Part shown: piece after piece, positions 1-8,460 of the stretch | Numbering within the stretch: the first letter of the stretch is position 1 | How the letters are laid out: each line of letters opens with the position of its first letter | Assembly (NCBI RefSeq): GCF_002101595.1 | Contig: NZ_LQOM01000035.1 | Coordinates: 62,001 to 126,000 of the forward strand | DNA: 64,000 nt | Direction: 5' to 3' | Source of the DNA: Mycobacterium celatum | GTDB taxonomy: Bacteria > Actinomycetota > Actinomycetes > Mycobacteriales > Mycobacteriaceae | The notes under the pieces: model-generated | Told to the model about the DNA's origin: nothing | What the model saw: only the letters and a program-made list of their open reading frames with translations | The model's database searches: none | Translations under genes and position numbers: made by a program

Positions 1-1
1 A

Positions 2-28
2 GCCTTCGACAAGTCCGCGATCGTCTAG
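2..28 (+). CDS. C-terminal end of an upstream gene, probably hypC
   Basis: An open frame enters from the left edge and ends in TAG at 26-28 (last residues AFDKSAIV). It stops a few bases before hypD and overlaps the hypD ribosome-binding site, as expected for an operon. HypC usually lies directly upstream of hypD, so this is probably its tail, but eight codons cannot prove it. Confidence 0.4.
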   Translation, partial: AFDKSAIV

Positions 29-36
29 GAGTGACC

Positions 37-1167
37 ATGAAATTCGTCGACGAGTTCCGCGATCCGGCGGCGGCCCGCAAACTGCTGGTGGCCATTGAGC
101 ACCTGGCCGACGGCGGCGAGCACTTCAAATTCATGGAGGTCTGCGGCGGGCACACCCACACCATTTATCGGCACGGCATCGAACACATGCTGCCGGAGAA
201 CGTGGAGCTGGTCCACGGCCCCGGCTGCCCCGTGTGCGTGATCCCGATGGGCCGCGTCGACGACGCGATGTGGCTGGCCAAGCAACCCGACGTGATCTTC
301 ACCTGCTTCGGCGACATGATGCGGGTACCCGGCTCGGACGGCAGCCTGCTGGACGCCAAGGCGCGCGGCGCCGACGTACGGTTCGTGTACTCGCCGTTGG
401 ACGCGCTCAAGATCGCCGTCGACAACCCGGGCAAGCAGGTGGTGTTCTTCGCGATCGGTTTCGAGACCACCGCGCCGTCGACCGCGGTGACGCTGGTGCG
501 AGCACGCGATCTGGGCTTGCGTAATTTCAGCGTGTTCTGCAATCACGTCACGATCATTCCGCCGATCAAGGCCATCCTGGAATCGCCGGACCTGCGGCTC
601 TCAGGGTTCATCGGTCCCGGTCACGTGTCGACCGTCGTCGGGAACCGGCCGTATCGATTCGTGCCCGAAGTCTACGGAAAGCCTTTGGTGGTCTCGGGAT
701 TCGAGCCGCTGGACATCCTGGCGTCGGTCGCGATGTTGTTGACCCAGATCCGCGAGGGCCGCTGCGAGGTGGAAAACCAGTACAAGCGCGTGGTGCCCGA
801 AAACGGCAACCCGGCGGCGCTGGCGCTGATGGGCAAGGTGTTCGCGCTGCGCCCGCACTTCGAATGGCGCGGGCTGGGCTTCATCTCGCAGAGCGCGCTG
901 CGGCTGCACGACGACTTCGCCGAGTTCGACGCCGAGCTGCGCTACGACATGCCCGGCGTGCGGGTCGCCGACCCCAAGGCGTGCCAATGCGGTGAGGTGC
1001 TCAAGGGTGTGCTCAAGCCTTGGGAATGCAAGGTTTTCGGCACCGCCTGTACTCCGGAGACCCCGATCGGGACCTGCATGGTGTCACCCGAGGGCGCGTG
1101 CGCGGCCTACTACAACTTCGGGCGCATGCACCGCGACGCGGTCAAGCTGGTGGGCTCCAGGACGTGA
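37..1167 (+). CDS. hypD: [NiFe]-hydrogenase maturation protein HypD
   Basis: HypD is the iron-sulfur scaffold which, with HypC, assembles the Fe(CN)2CO group of [NiFe] hydrogenases in the cytoplasm. The 376-residue protein shows the family hallmarks in order: CGGHTH near residue 37, GPGCPVCV near 64, GFETTAPSTA near 140, and the C-terminal cysteine-rich region (CQCGE, KPWECKVFG, GTCMVSPEGAC) that binds a 4Fe-4S cluster. I chose ATG 37 because AGGAG at 27-31 is correctly spaced for it; GTG 31 would overlap that site. It is cotranscribed with the preceding gene and overlaps the next gene by 4 nt. HypE, the usual next partner, is not in the window. Confidence 0.95.
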   Translation: MKFVDEFRDPAAARKLLVAIEHLADGGEHFKFMEVCGGHTHTIYRHGIEHMLPENVELVHGPGCPVCVIPMGRVDDAMWLAKQPDVIFTCFGDMMRVPGSDGSLLDAKARGADVRFVYSPLDALKIAVDNPGKQVVFFAIGFETTAPSTAVTLVRARDLGLRNFSVFCNHVTIIPPIKAILESPDLRLSGFIGPGHVSTVVGNRPYRFVPEVYGKPLVVSGFEPLDILASVAMLLTQIREGRCEVENQYKRVVPENGNPAALALMGKVFALRPHFEWRGLGFISQSALRLHDDFAEFDAELRYDMPGVRVADPKACQCGEVLKGVLKPWECKVFGTACTPETPIGTCMVSPEGACAAYYNFGRMHRDAVKLVGSRT

Positions 1168-1916
1168 CCGTGTCGGTTGATACGCGGGGGGCGGAAATGT
1201 TCGCCCGCTACGCGTACGCGCCCAATGCCCTCGGCTTTTGCGGTCCGCCCCTGGGCGCAACGCTGCGGGACGGTTCGGCAGAAGAGGTGCGCACGGCGGC
1301 GACGATGTTTTCCGGCGCCTGGCCATATCTGCAGGTGTTGTCGACGATGACCGGTATCGCCGACCCGCTGGACTACCGGCTCGTCGAATCGTATTGGCAC
1401 GGCGGCGGTGTCGGTGCCGACCTGGACCCGAAGGCATTCTTCGACGAGCTGCTCGCCATCATCGGTCCGCAGGCGGGCCGTTACTGGTCGCATCTCGGGC
1501 CAGATTTGGCATGTGAGGCGGCCGCCAATCACTGTTTCCATGTGTTCGGGGTCTACCCGTGGTCGCGGTTGCTGGGCCAAAAAGGGGGAAGCCTCGACGA
1601 GCATCCGCGAAGCATCCTGGACAATTGCCGAATCACATGGGGCACAGTAGTTTCCCGCGGCGGCGGCACTGTCGAGGTGTCGTGCCGACGCCTGCTCTGG
1701 GACGGCCGTGCACTGGAGCTCTCGGAGCCGTCGCCGCGTTCACTCGATATCTGGGTGGACGGATACAGCGCGGTGCCCGACGTGGCCGTCGGGGACGACG
1801 TCGCAATCCACTGGGGCCGACTATGCGGGCAACTGCGCCCCGAGCAGATCGAGGCGCTCGCGGTCAGCACGGCCCGTCAGTTGCGAGTGACGAACCAGCG
1901 GCTGGTGCAGGCGTAG
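1164..1916 (+). CDS. Hydrogenase-cluster protein of unknown function (DUF6390-like)
   Basis: The GTG start at 1164 overlaps the hypD stop by 4 nt, indicating translational coupling; GTG 1170 is an alternative. The 250-residue product is soluble, with no signal peptide or membrane segment. Visible features are FCGPPLG near the N-terminus, CEAAANHCFHVFGVYPW in the middle (two cysteines and two histidines close together), and a C-terminal all-beta stretch with CRITWG and a second CRR cysteine. I recall proteins of this kind next to hyp or hydrogenase genes in Actinobacteria (DUF6390), but cannot verify it here. Position and the Cys/His cluster suggest a role in hydrogenase maturation or nickel handling; this is inference. 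Confidence 0.7.
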   Translation: MTVSVDTRGAEMFARYAYAPNALGFCGPPLGATLRDGSAEEVRTAATMFSGAWPYLQVLSTMTGIADPLDYRLVESYWHGGGVGADLDPKAFFDELLAIIGPQAGRYWSHLGPDLACEAAANHCFHVFGVYPWSRLLGQKGGSLDEHPRSILDNCRITWGTVVSRGGGTVEVSCRRLLWDGRALELSEPSPRSLDIWVDGYSAVPDVAVGDDVAIHWGRLCGQLRPEQIEALAVSTARQLRVTNQRLVQA

Positions 1917-2028
1917 GTTCGTGGCGACCATGCAAGACCTGGCCCATGCCTGCACCCCCGTGATGATCGCGGATTTTCTGGGGAACGTCGAGCAATGCCC
2001 GCGGCTGTGAGCCGCATTCACGGCCTAC

Positions 2029-2058
2029 TTGCGAGAAATTTGCAGAATACTTGCAAAT
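2029..2058 (+). promoter_or_regulatory. Candidate Nur (nickel-responsive Fur-family) operator upstream of nicT
   Basis: The sequence TTGCAG-AATAC-TTGCAA at 2040-2056 matches the actinobacterial Nur box as I recall it from Streptomyces (tTGCaa-N5-ttGCAA). It sits inside a wider palindrome with 7-bp arms ATTTGCA (2038-2044) and TGCAAAT (2052-2058). A further half-site TTGCGA at 2029-2034 continues the 11-bp phasing, giving three TTGC half-sites. The site lies about 75 nt upstream of the nickel permease start, the right place for nickel-dependent repression. The rest of 1917-2131 shows nothing else recognisable. Confidence 0.6.
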
Positions 2059-2131
2059 CGCATGCATGAAGGCGCGGCGTGCGTTACCGTCGTCGCGGTC
2101 GGGGTTTTCTTCTCAGCGCAGGAGAAGCGAC

Positions 2132-3250
2132 ATGGCCGGTGATGCGCTCACCCGCCAGAAATCGTCGTGGTCGGGGCCGCGGGCTGCTTTGACGCCCAAC
2201 GAGTGGTTGCACCTGGGCGCGATGTCCGCGGTGATCGTCGCGCTGCACGTCGTCGGCTGGTGCACCCTGGTGCTCATCGTTGCGCCGGCGCACTTTTCCT
2301 TCGGAGACAAGGCATTCGGTATTGGCATCGGTCTCACCGCCTACACACTGGGGCTGCGGCACGCTTTCGACGCCGACCACATCGCCGCCATCGACAACAC
2401 CACCCGCAAGCTGATGAACGACGGGCAACGCCCGCTGGCGGTCGGGTTCTTCTTCTCGCTGGGCCACTCGTCGGTGGTGTTCGGGCTGGCGCTGCTCTTG
2501 GCGATCGGCGTCAAAGCCATCGTCGGGCCGGTCAAAGAAAACTCGTCGGCACTGCATCACTACACCAGCCTGATCGGCACCAGCGTCTCGGCCGTCTTCC
2601 TGTACCTGATCGCCGCCATCAACGTGGTCATCCTGGCCGGGATCCTGCGGGTGTTCGCCCGGATGCGTCGCGGCGTCTACGACGAAGCCGCGTTGGAAGA
2701 GCAGTTGAACAATCGCGGATTCCTCAACCGGTTCCTGGGCCGGTTCACCAAGTCGATCACCGCGTCGTGGCACATGTATCCGGTGGGCGTGCTGTTCGGG
2801 CTCGGTTTCGACACCGCCACCGAGGTTGCGCTGCTGGTGCTGGCGGGCACCAGCGCGGCCGCCGGCCTGCCCTGGTATGCCATCCTCTGCCTGCCGGTGC
2901 TGTTCACCGCCGGAATGTGCTTGTTGGACACCATCGATGGCTCGTTCATGAACTTCGCCTACGGCTGGGCGTTTTCCAATCCGGTGCGCAAGGTCTACTA
3001 CAACATCACCATAACCGCGCTCTCGGTTGCGGTCGCTCTGCTCATCGGCAGCGTCGAGCTGCTGGGCCTGCTCGCCGACCAACTCGGCTGGAGCGGCCCG
3101 TTTTGGGACTGGGTTGGGGGCATCAACCTCAACGCGGTCGGCTTCGTGATCGTCGGGCTGTTCGTGGTGACCTGGGTTGTCGCCTTGGCTATTTGGCGTT
3201 ACGGACGCATCGAGGAGAAGTGGAGCCTGCAGGCCGAACGCGTCGGCTGA
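2132..3250 (+). CDS. nicT: Nickel/cobalt permease of the NiCoT (HoxN/NixA) family
   Basis: This inner-membrane permease imports Ni2+ (possibly Co2+), here probably for the [NiFe] hydrogenase whose maturation genes precede it. The signature RHAFDADHIAAIDN lies in the second membrane segment, followed by the family motifs FFSLGHSSVV, LGFDTATE and TAGMCLLDTIDG; about eight hydrophobic segments are visible. ATG 2132 was chosen because GGAG at 2121-2124 sits at normal distance; the resulting 372 residues equal the length I recall for Mtb NicT (Rv2856). A frame extending upstream to 2051 would run through the Nur-like operator and is unlikely to be translated. Confidence 0.95.
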   Translation: MAGDALTRQKSSWSGPRAALTPNEWLHLGAMSAVIVALHVVGWCTLVLIVAPAHFSFGDKAFGIGIGLTAYTLGLRHAFDADHIAAIDNTTRKLMNDGQRPLAVGFFFSLGHSSVVFGLALLLAIGVKAIVGPVKENSSALHHYTSLIGTSVSAVFLYLIAAINVVILAGILRVFARMRRGVYDEAALEEQLNNRGFLNRFLGRFTKSITASWHMYPVGVLFGLGFDTATEVALLVLAGTSAAAGLPWYAILCLPVLFTAGMCLLDTIDGSFMNFAYGWAFSNPVRKVYYNITITALSVAVALLIGSVELLGLLADQLGWSGPFWDWVGGINLNAVGFVIVGLFVVTWVVALAIWRYGRIEEKWSLQAERVG

Positions 3251-3485
3251 AACGCGTCGACAAATCGGTCTGGATTGATGTCAGGCCGCGTTCACCACCG
3301 TGCCACATGCGGTACTCACTCACACGGTGCACGGGCACCGCCGCAAATCACTGACCGTACCGTTTCGTTCGGTCCCGGCACGACGCCGTCAGCGTGACAT
3401 AGCTTGCGACTAGCCAAATCTCGGGCAGGCCTGTGTCTTCATCGGCTGTGTCGGGGTCGATCTTGTACTCCGAGGGAGCCGTTCA

Positions 3486-3785
3486 ATGTCATTCGTCAAC
3501 ATCGTACCCGAAATGCTGTCTGCGGCAGCAGATAACCTGCAATCTGTCGACTCGGCAGTGAGTGCCCAGAACGCCGCAGCGCTCGCCCCCACCACCGGGC
3601 TGATTCCCGCTGCTGCTGACGAGGTATCAGCGCTGACCGCAGTGCAATTCTGCGCGCACGGCCAGCTGTACCAAGCGGTCAGCGCCCAAGCGTCCGCGAT
3701 TCATCAAACGTTCGTGACGATTCTGGCGGCCAGCGCCGCTTCGTATGGCCTCACTGAGGCCGCCAACGCGGTCTGCACGAGCTAG
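3486..3785 (+). CDS. PE family protein
   Basis: A 99-residue protein consisting of the PE domain alone: MSFVNIVPEML at the start (the Pro-Glu signature), then an alanine-rich two-helix hairpin containing the YxxxE-like segment typical of type VII substrates (YGLTEAANAV near the end). PE proteins pair with PPE partners as helical bundles and are exported by ESX systems, most often ESX-5. The partner PPE follows after 11 nt in the same direction. GAGGGAG at 3472-3478 is a good ribosome-binding site. A stretch of 235 bp between nicT and this gene has no coding signal and probably holds the promoter. Confidence 0.93.
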   Translation: MSFVNIVPEMLSAAADNLQSVDSAVSAQNAAALAPTTGLIPAAADEVSALTAVQFCAHGQLYQAVSAQASAIHQTFVTILAASAASYGLTEAANAVCTS

Positions 3786-3796
3786 GGAGGGTAGCA

Positions 3797-5008
3797 ATGG
3801 ATTTCGCAGCATTGCCGCCGGAGATCAACTCTGCCCGGATGTATGCCGGCGCGGGCTCGGGACCGTTGTTGACCGCGGCAGCGTCCTGGCATGCTCTTGC
3901 CAACGAGTTGTCCTCGGCTGCCGGAGATTACGGCTCAATAGTTGCCAGCTTGGTTGACGGGCCGTGGCGCGGCCCGGCGTCGGCGTCGATGGTGGCCGCC
4001 GCCGCTCCCTACGTGGCCTGGATGGGGCAGGAGGCCGCACAGGCTGGGCATGCTGCAATGCAGGCCCAAGCGGCTGCGGCTGCTTATGAAACCGCGTTCG
4101 CGATGACGGTGCCGCCACCGGTGATCGCCGCCAACCGAGCACTGTTGGCTTCGCTGGTTGCCACGAATTTCTTGGGTCAGAACACTCCGGCCATCGCAGC
4201 GACCGAGGCTCACTATGCCGAGATGTGGGCACAGGATGCCGCGGCGATGTACGGCTACGCCGGATCCTCGGCGGCGGCGTCGACGCTGACACCATTTGTC
4301 ACCCCGCCGACAACTACCAACGGCGCGGGAGCCGCCGCGCAGGCCGCTGCGGTCGCTCAGGCGGCGGGCACCGCGACGCCGACGGCCTTGTCGCAGTTGA
4401 CGTCTGGGATACCTCGAACACTGCAAAACCTCGCATCGCCCTCGGCGTCGTCCTCGGGGCTTTCGGGAATCCTGGGCCTACTGACAGGAGGATCCTCGGG
4501 CAATACAGCGCTGGACAACTTTTGGAATACCTGGGGTCCGAACGCCAACATCTGGAACACGATTTTCTCGTCCGGGTTCTACATGCCGAGCAACACGATG
4601 GCGCCGTTTTTGGGTCTACTGGGCGGTGCGGCGGCTGGCGAGGCGGCTGCCGGAGAGGCGTTGGCGCCGGCCGCGGCGGTAGACGGTCTCGGTGGTGCGT
4701 TGGCGGCCCCGCTTAATGGACTGGGCGGGCTGGGAGGTCTTGGCGGCGCCGTGTCGGCGGGGCTGGGCCAGGCCGGTTCGATCGGGGCATTGTCAGTCCC
4801 GCCGACGTGGACGGCGCCGATCGGCGCGGCCGCCTCGGCGTTGCCGAACGTCGGCCCGGGCAATGCCCCAAGCGTTGCGGCAGGTGGTCCGGCGAGCATG
4901 CTCGGCGGGATGCCGCTAGCCAGTGCGGCCGGGCATGGCGTGAGCGGTGCCATGCCTCGGTACGGGTTCCGCCCGACGGTGATTGCACACCCACCGGCCG
5001 CCGGCTAG
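3797..5008 (+). CDS. PPE family protein, PPE-SVP subgroup
   Basis: A 403-residue PPE protein. The first ~180 residues form the PPE domain ([13 protein letters not shown] at residues 6-18, the WxG-like turn GPWRGPAS near 55, [27 protein letters not shown]). The C-terminal half is Gly/Ala/Leu-rich and carries the SVP motif, seen as LSVPPTW, which defines the PPE-SVP subgroup of ESX-5 substrates. GGGAGGG before the ATG is the ribosome-binding site, and the 11-nt gap to the PE gene marks a PE-PPE operon. The product is expected to be exported as a PE/PPE heterodimer to the cell envelope. Confidence 0.95.
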   Translation: MDFAALPPEINSARMYAGAGSGPLLTAAASWHALANELSSAAGDYGSIVASLVDGPWRGPASASMVAAAAPYVAWMGQEAAQAGHAAMQAQAAAAAYETAFAMTVPPPVIAANRALLASLVATNFLGQNTPAIAATEAHYAEMWAQDAAAMYGYAGSSAAASTLTPFVTPPTTTNGAGAAAQAAAVAQAAGTATPTALSQLTSGIPRTLQNLASPSASSSGLSGILGLLTGGSSGNTALDNFWNTWGPNANIWNTIFSSGFYMPSNTMAPFLGLLGGAAAGEAAAGEALAPAAAVDGLGGALAAPLNGLGGLGGLGGAVSAGLGQAGSIGALSVPPTWTAPIGAAASALPNVGPGNAPSVAAGGPASMLGGMPLASAAGHGVSGAMPRYGFRPTVIAHPPAAG

Positions 5009-5062
5009 CCGCCGGATCGGTTGCGCTGTCGTTCCCCTGCGCGCTGCTAGATTTGAGGCACT

Positions 5063-5452
5063 GTGAATCACAGCGACGCGCCAAGACCGTCACGGTCCAC
5101 CATCGCCATTGCCGCGGTGGTAGGCGTGCTCGCTGCCGTGGCCGGGTGCTGGCTGCTGCGACTCGAACGCGCCACACCTGACCCGGTGACTTCGCTTGGG
5201 GTTGTGAGCGTCGAGCAGGCGCATCTCGACCACGCGTCGGCACCGATAAGCCATGCGCCGTTCAAGTCCGCGGGCCTGCATCGCGATCGGCCACCGACTC
5301 CGCTGCGCGTGATGCCGGTATCGCAGGCGTCGTTGTCATCAGTTTTGCCGCTGTCCATCTCGTGCCGGGCGGATGGGGCTCCGGCGCGCGCCCCAGCAAC
5401 GGATCATTCCGGCCGAGATCTCTTGACCCACTTCTGCATCGCCCGTCGCTGA
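5063..5452 (+). CDS. Small membrane-anchored or secreted protein of unknown function
   Basis: The 129-residue product starts at GTG 5063, preceded by a weak TTGAGG site. It has one hydrophobic segment at residues ~13-32 (an uncleaved anchor or signal peptide) followed by a polar, Pro/Ser/His-rich tail with two cysteines (SISCRAD and HFCIARR). I do not recognise the family. It follows a PPE gene by 54 nt in the same direction and could be cotranscribed. Codon use in the tail is ordinary for the region, but absence of a known domain keeps confidence moderate. Confidence 0.5.
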   Translation: MNHSDAPRPSRSTIAIAAVVGVLAAVAGCWLLRLERATPDPVTSLGVVSVEQAHLDHASAPISHAPFKSAGLHRDRPPTPLRVMPVSQASLSSVLPLSISCRADGAPARAPATDHSGRDLLTHFCIARR

Positions 5453-5608
5453 TCGGTCAGCGCCGTGCCGTCGTGTGTCGACGGCCGGTGATCGCTGACC
5501 CCGCGAAGCGCCGGCTCGCGACGCGGTGACCGACGCCCGTAGTCACCGAATTCATCGGTGGCTGTGTGAAGCGTCGGATAACCCCATTTCTTTTTCCAGG
5601 AGAACTCG

Positions 5609-5653
5609 ATGTCTTTTATCAATGCGATCGCGGCACCACATGGAGGTGTCTAA
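5609..5653 (+). pseudogene. PE gene remnant: 14 codons with intact ribosome-binding site
   Basis: AGGAGA at 5598-5603 is followed by ATG 5609 and the peptide [14 protein letters not shown], then TAA at 5651-5653, 2 nt before the next PPE start. The first residues match the PE N-terminus (MSF-V/I-N), and the position directly upstream of a PPE gene is where a PE gene belongs. The simplest reading is a PE gene that lost its body by deletion, leaving a short leader whose termination overlaps the PPE ribosome-binding site. It may still couple translation to the PPE gene. Confidence 0.6.
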
Positions 5654-5655
5654 CG

Positions 5656-6813
5656 ATGGACTACGGCATGTTGCCCCCCGAAATCAACTCTGCCCGAATG
5701 TATTCCGGACCCGGACCGGGATCGATGCTGGCCGCGTCGTCGGCCTGGGACGATCTGGCCGCCGCTCTCGGCGCGGCAGCGGTCTCCTACTCGTCGGTGA
5801 TCTCCGGGCTGACCGGCGGGCCCTGGCAGGGCCCGTCGTCGACCGCGATGGCCACCGCCGCCGCGCCCTACCTGGTGTGGCTGCACACCACTGCCGCGCA
5901 AGCCGAGCAGACCGCCGTGCAGGCCAAAGCTGCCGTCGCCGCCTACGAAACCGCGTTCGCAATGACGGTCCCGCCGCCGCTTATCGCCGCCAACCGCGCC
6001 CAGTTGATGTCGCTGATCGCGACCAACGTGCTGGGGCAAAACGCCCCGGCGATCGCGGCCACGGAAGCTCAGTACGGCGAGATGTGGGCGCAGGATGCAG
6101 CAGCCATGTACGGCTACGCCGGCTCCGCGGCCGCCGCTTCGACATTGACGTCGTTCACGCAGCCGCTGACGACCACCAACCCTGCGTCGCTAGCGGACCA
6201 GGGCGGCGCGGTCGCGCAGGCTACCGGCACCGAGACGCAAACGGCGCTCTCGCAGCTGACCTCGGCGATGCCGCAGGCGCTGCAGAGCCTCGCCTCGCCC
6301 CCGTCGTCGTCCACGTCGCCTATCTCGGTGGTGAATAGTCTGAATACGCTTGCGATGCCGTTGCGGAATGCCGCCTACCTGACCAGCATTCCCATCACCA
6401 CGACGAATGCATTGAGTTCGCTCGCCAAGAACCTGGGTTCGACGACGACTGCGGCCGCCTCGACGGTCAAGTCCGCGGGATCCGCCCTGGCCGGCGGGTT
6501 AGCCTCGGGCGCAGGCGTACTGGGCTCAGCACCGTCCCTGGGTGGCGGCGCAGCAGTGACTGCGGGCATCGGCAGGGCGGTTGCCATCGGCCCACTGTCC
6601 GTGCCGCAAGCCTGGGCCGCGGTTCCCAGCGCTGTGAGCCACACCGCCGGTGCGTTCCCGGGAACTGGAGTCAGCGCCGCCCCGGTAGGGGGCAGCGGAG
6701 GGGTACCGCCGATGATGCCGATCGCGAATATGGCCGCGCGCACCACCAGCGGAGCCACCCCGCAATACGATATGCGCCCCAGCGTGATTCCGCGGTCACC
6801 GTCCGCCGGGTAG
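5656..6813 (+). CDS. PPE family protein, PPE-SVP subgroup
   Basis: A 385-residue PPE protein, clearly a paralogue of the PPE at 3797 (same [11 protein letters not shown] opening, GPWQGPSS turn, [18 protein letters not shown] block, [14 protein letters not shown]). The C-terminal part has the SVP motif as LSVPQAW and ends in [15 protein letters not shown], parallel to the first PPE ending. GGAGGT at 5642-5647 fixes ATG 5656 as start; a frame continuing upstream to 5566 crosses the PE remnant in another frame. Probably an ESX-5 substrate; its own PE partner is reduced to a remnant, so it may pair with the PE at 3486. Confidence 0.94.
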   Translation: MDYGMLPPEINSARMYSGPGPGSMLAASSAWDDLAAALGAAAVSYSSVISGLTGGPWQGPSSTAMATAAAPYLVWLHTTAAQAEQTAVQAKAAVAAYETAFAMTVPPPLIAANRAQLMSLIATNVLGQNAPAIAATEAQYGEMWAQDAAAMYGYAGSAAAASTLTSFTQPLTTTNPASLADQGGAVAQATGTETQTALSQLTSAMPQALQSLASPPSSSTSPISVVNSLNTLAMPLRNAAYLTSIPITTTNALSSLAKNLGSTTTAAASTVKSAGSALAGGLASGAGVLGSAPSLGGGAAVTAGIGRAVAIGPLSVPQAWAAVPSAVSHTAGAFPGTGVSAAPVGGSGGVPPMMPIANMAARTTSGATPQYDMRPSVIPRSPSAG

Positions 6814-6828
6814 TGCCGGACGCGGAGA

Positions 6829-7602
6829 CTACAGCGGGGTGACGTAGGCGGCGGTGATGCCGCCGTCGACCAGGAACGTCGACGCGGTGATGAACGATGC
6901 GTCGTCGCTGGCGAGAAACGCGACGGCCGCGGCGATTTCGTGCGCCTCGGCGAACCGGCCCATCGGCACATGCACCAGCCGGCGCGCGGCGCGCTCGGGA
7001 TCTTTGGCGAAAAGCTCAGCCAGCAGCGGGGTATTCACCGGGCCGGGGCACAGCGCGTTGACCCGGATGCCCTGGCGGGCGAACTGCACCCCCAACTCGC
7101 GGGACATCGCCAGCACGCCGCCTTTGGACGCGGTGTAGGAGATCTGCGAGGTTGCCGAACCCATCACGGCGACAAACGACGCGACGTTGACAATGGAACC
7201 ACTTCCCGCGGGAACCATGTGCCGCAAAGCTGCCCGGCTGCACAAGTACACCGATTTGAGGTTGACGTCCTGCACCCGTTGCCACACCGCCGGTTCGGTG
7301 TTCTCGATCAGCTCGTCCTCCGGCGGCGAGATGCCGGCGTTGTTGACCGCGATGTCGACTGCGCCGTGGGTTGCCGCCGCGGTGTCGAACAGCTCATTGA
7401 CCGCGGCTTCGTCCGAAACATCCACGGGCACAAACGAACCGGCCAGTTCGTCGGCGGCGGCCGTCCCGGCCCGTTTGTCGATGTCGCCGACGACAATCGT
7501 GGCTCCTTCTGCATGCAGCCGCCGCGCGGCGGCCAGACCGATGCCGCTTCCCGCGCCGGTGACGACGGCAATCTTGCCGGCCAGCCGCTGCGTCAGATCC
7601 AT
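6829..7602 (-). CDS. Short-chain dehydrogenase/reductase (Rv2857c-like)
   Basis: A 257-residue classical SDR. The Rossmann motif TGAGSGIG lies at residues ~15-22, NNAGI near 90, the catalytic YTASK tetrad segment near 155 and the PGPVNT loop after it. The acidic residue after beta-strand 2 (VVGDIDKRAG) suggests NAD(H) preference. The substrate cannot be inferred. Its ATG overlaps the 3' end of the upstream amidotransferase gene by 10 nt, so the two are translationally coupled. In H37Rv, as I recall, an aldehyde dehydrogenase lies between these two genes; it is missing here. Confidence 0.92.
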   Translation of the reverse strand: MDLTQRLAGKIAVVTGAGSGIGLAAARRLHAEGATIVVGDIDKRAGTAAADELAGSFVPVDVSDEAAVNELFDTAAATHGAVDIAVNNAGISPPEDELIENTEPAVWQRVQDVNLKSVYLCSRAALRHMVPAGSGSIVNVASFVAVMGSATSQISYTASKGGVLAMSRELGVQFARQGIRVNALCPGPVNTPLLAELFAKDPERAARRLVHVPMGRFAEAHEIAAAVAFLASDDASFITASTFLVDGGITAAYVTPL

Positions 7603-8429
7603 CTGTTCACGCTCGCATAGTCGCGCGCCGCATCCACGACCGCCGCGAACAGCCGCAAATCGTCCAGGCTTTCCTCCGGATGCCATTGCACGGCGAGCAC
7701 AAAGTCGCCGCCGGGCAACTCGAGGGCCTCGATCACGCCGTCTACGTCCCAAGCGCTGACGACCAGGCCCTCCCCGACGTCGGCGATGGCCTGGTGGTGA
7801 TAGCAGCGCACCTCGGCCGACTCCCCCAGCAGCGTGGCCAGCCGGGTGCCGGGCACCGTCCGCACCTTCAAATCGGTGAACACCGCGTTGCCGGCCCGAT
7901 GGCCGCTGTGCCCGATGACGTCGGGCAGGTGCTGGTGCAGCGTTCCGCCGAGTGCGACGTTGAGCACCTGGGCGCCGCGGCAGATGCCCAGCACCGGCAG
8001 TTTCCGGTCGAGCGCCTCGCGTAGCAGGGCGAACTCCCAGGCGTCGCGCTCGGGGCCGGGTTCGTCGGTGGCCGGGTGCGGCTGCTGGCCGTAGGCGGCC
8101 GGGTCGACGTCCTTGCCGCCGGTGATCACGAGTCCGTCGAGGCCGTCGAGCACTCGCCCGGCGATGCCGGCGTCCACCGGCTGCGGCGGCAGCAACACCG
8201 CCACACCGCCGGCTAGCGTGACGCCCTGGAAGTAGGCGGCCGGCAGAAAGCTGGCACGAACGTCCCAAATGCCGGTCTGGGCCTGGTCCAGATAGGTGGT
8301 CATGCCGATCAGCGGCGATCGCGAGCGCGGCGCAGCCGGGCGCTGCGGGTCGCCGCCAACAGCCACCGGCGATCGCGAGCGCGGCGCAGCCGGGCGCTGC
8401 GGGTCGCCGGCGGTCTTTGAGGCTTCCAC
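7593..8429 (-). CDS. Class I glutamine amidotransferase, gamma-glutamyl-GABA hydrolase (PuuD-like)
   Basis: The catalytic domain carries the nucleophile in LGICRGAQVLN and the His-Glu pair in VQWHPEES. The family (peptidase C26, PuuD-like; Rv2859c in Mtb) hydrolyses gamma-glutamyl conjugates in polyamine-type catabolism. The GTG start at 8429 gives 278 residues with an N-terminal extension of two 18-residue repeats (GDPQRPAAPRSRSP plus linker) encoded by a 54-bp tandem repeat; ATG at 8303 (MTTYLDQAQTG) would start at the conserved domain and exclude it. I kept the longer form because the repeat length preserves frame, but the shorter start is at least as likely. Coupled to the SDR downstream. 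Confidence 0.88.
   Translation of the reverse strand: MEASKTAGDPQRPAAPRSRSPVAVGGDPQRPAAPRSRSPLIGMTTYLDQAQTGIWDVRASFLPAAYFQGVTLAGGVAVLLPPQPVDAGIAGRVLDGLDGLVITGGKDVDPAAYGQQPHPATDEPGPERDAWEFALLREALDRKLPVLGICRGAQVLNVALGGTLHQHLPDVIGHSGHRAGNAVFTDLKVRTVPGTRLATLLGESAEVRCYHHQAIADVGEGLVVSAWDVDGVIEALELPGGDFVLAVQWHPEESLDDLRLFAAVVDAARDYASVNRWI
8313..8409. repeat. Tandem repeat, two 54-bp units (VNTR-like)
   Basis: A 43-bp block beginning CGGCGATCGCGAGCG occurs at 8313-8355 and again, identical, at 8367-8409, separated by 11 bp, so the unit length is 54 bp (18 codons). It lies at or before the start of the amidotransferase gene. I recall that Mtb has a 54-bp VNTR locus at the orthologous gene. A further near-identical copy lies in reverse orientation at 48105-48147. 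Confidence 0.9.
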
Positions 8430-8460
8430 GTCACCACCGTAGGCAAGATCCGCCGCTGGG

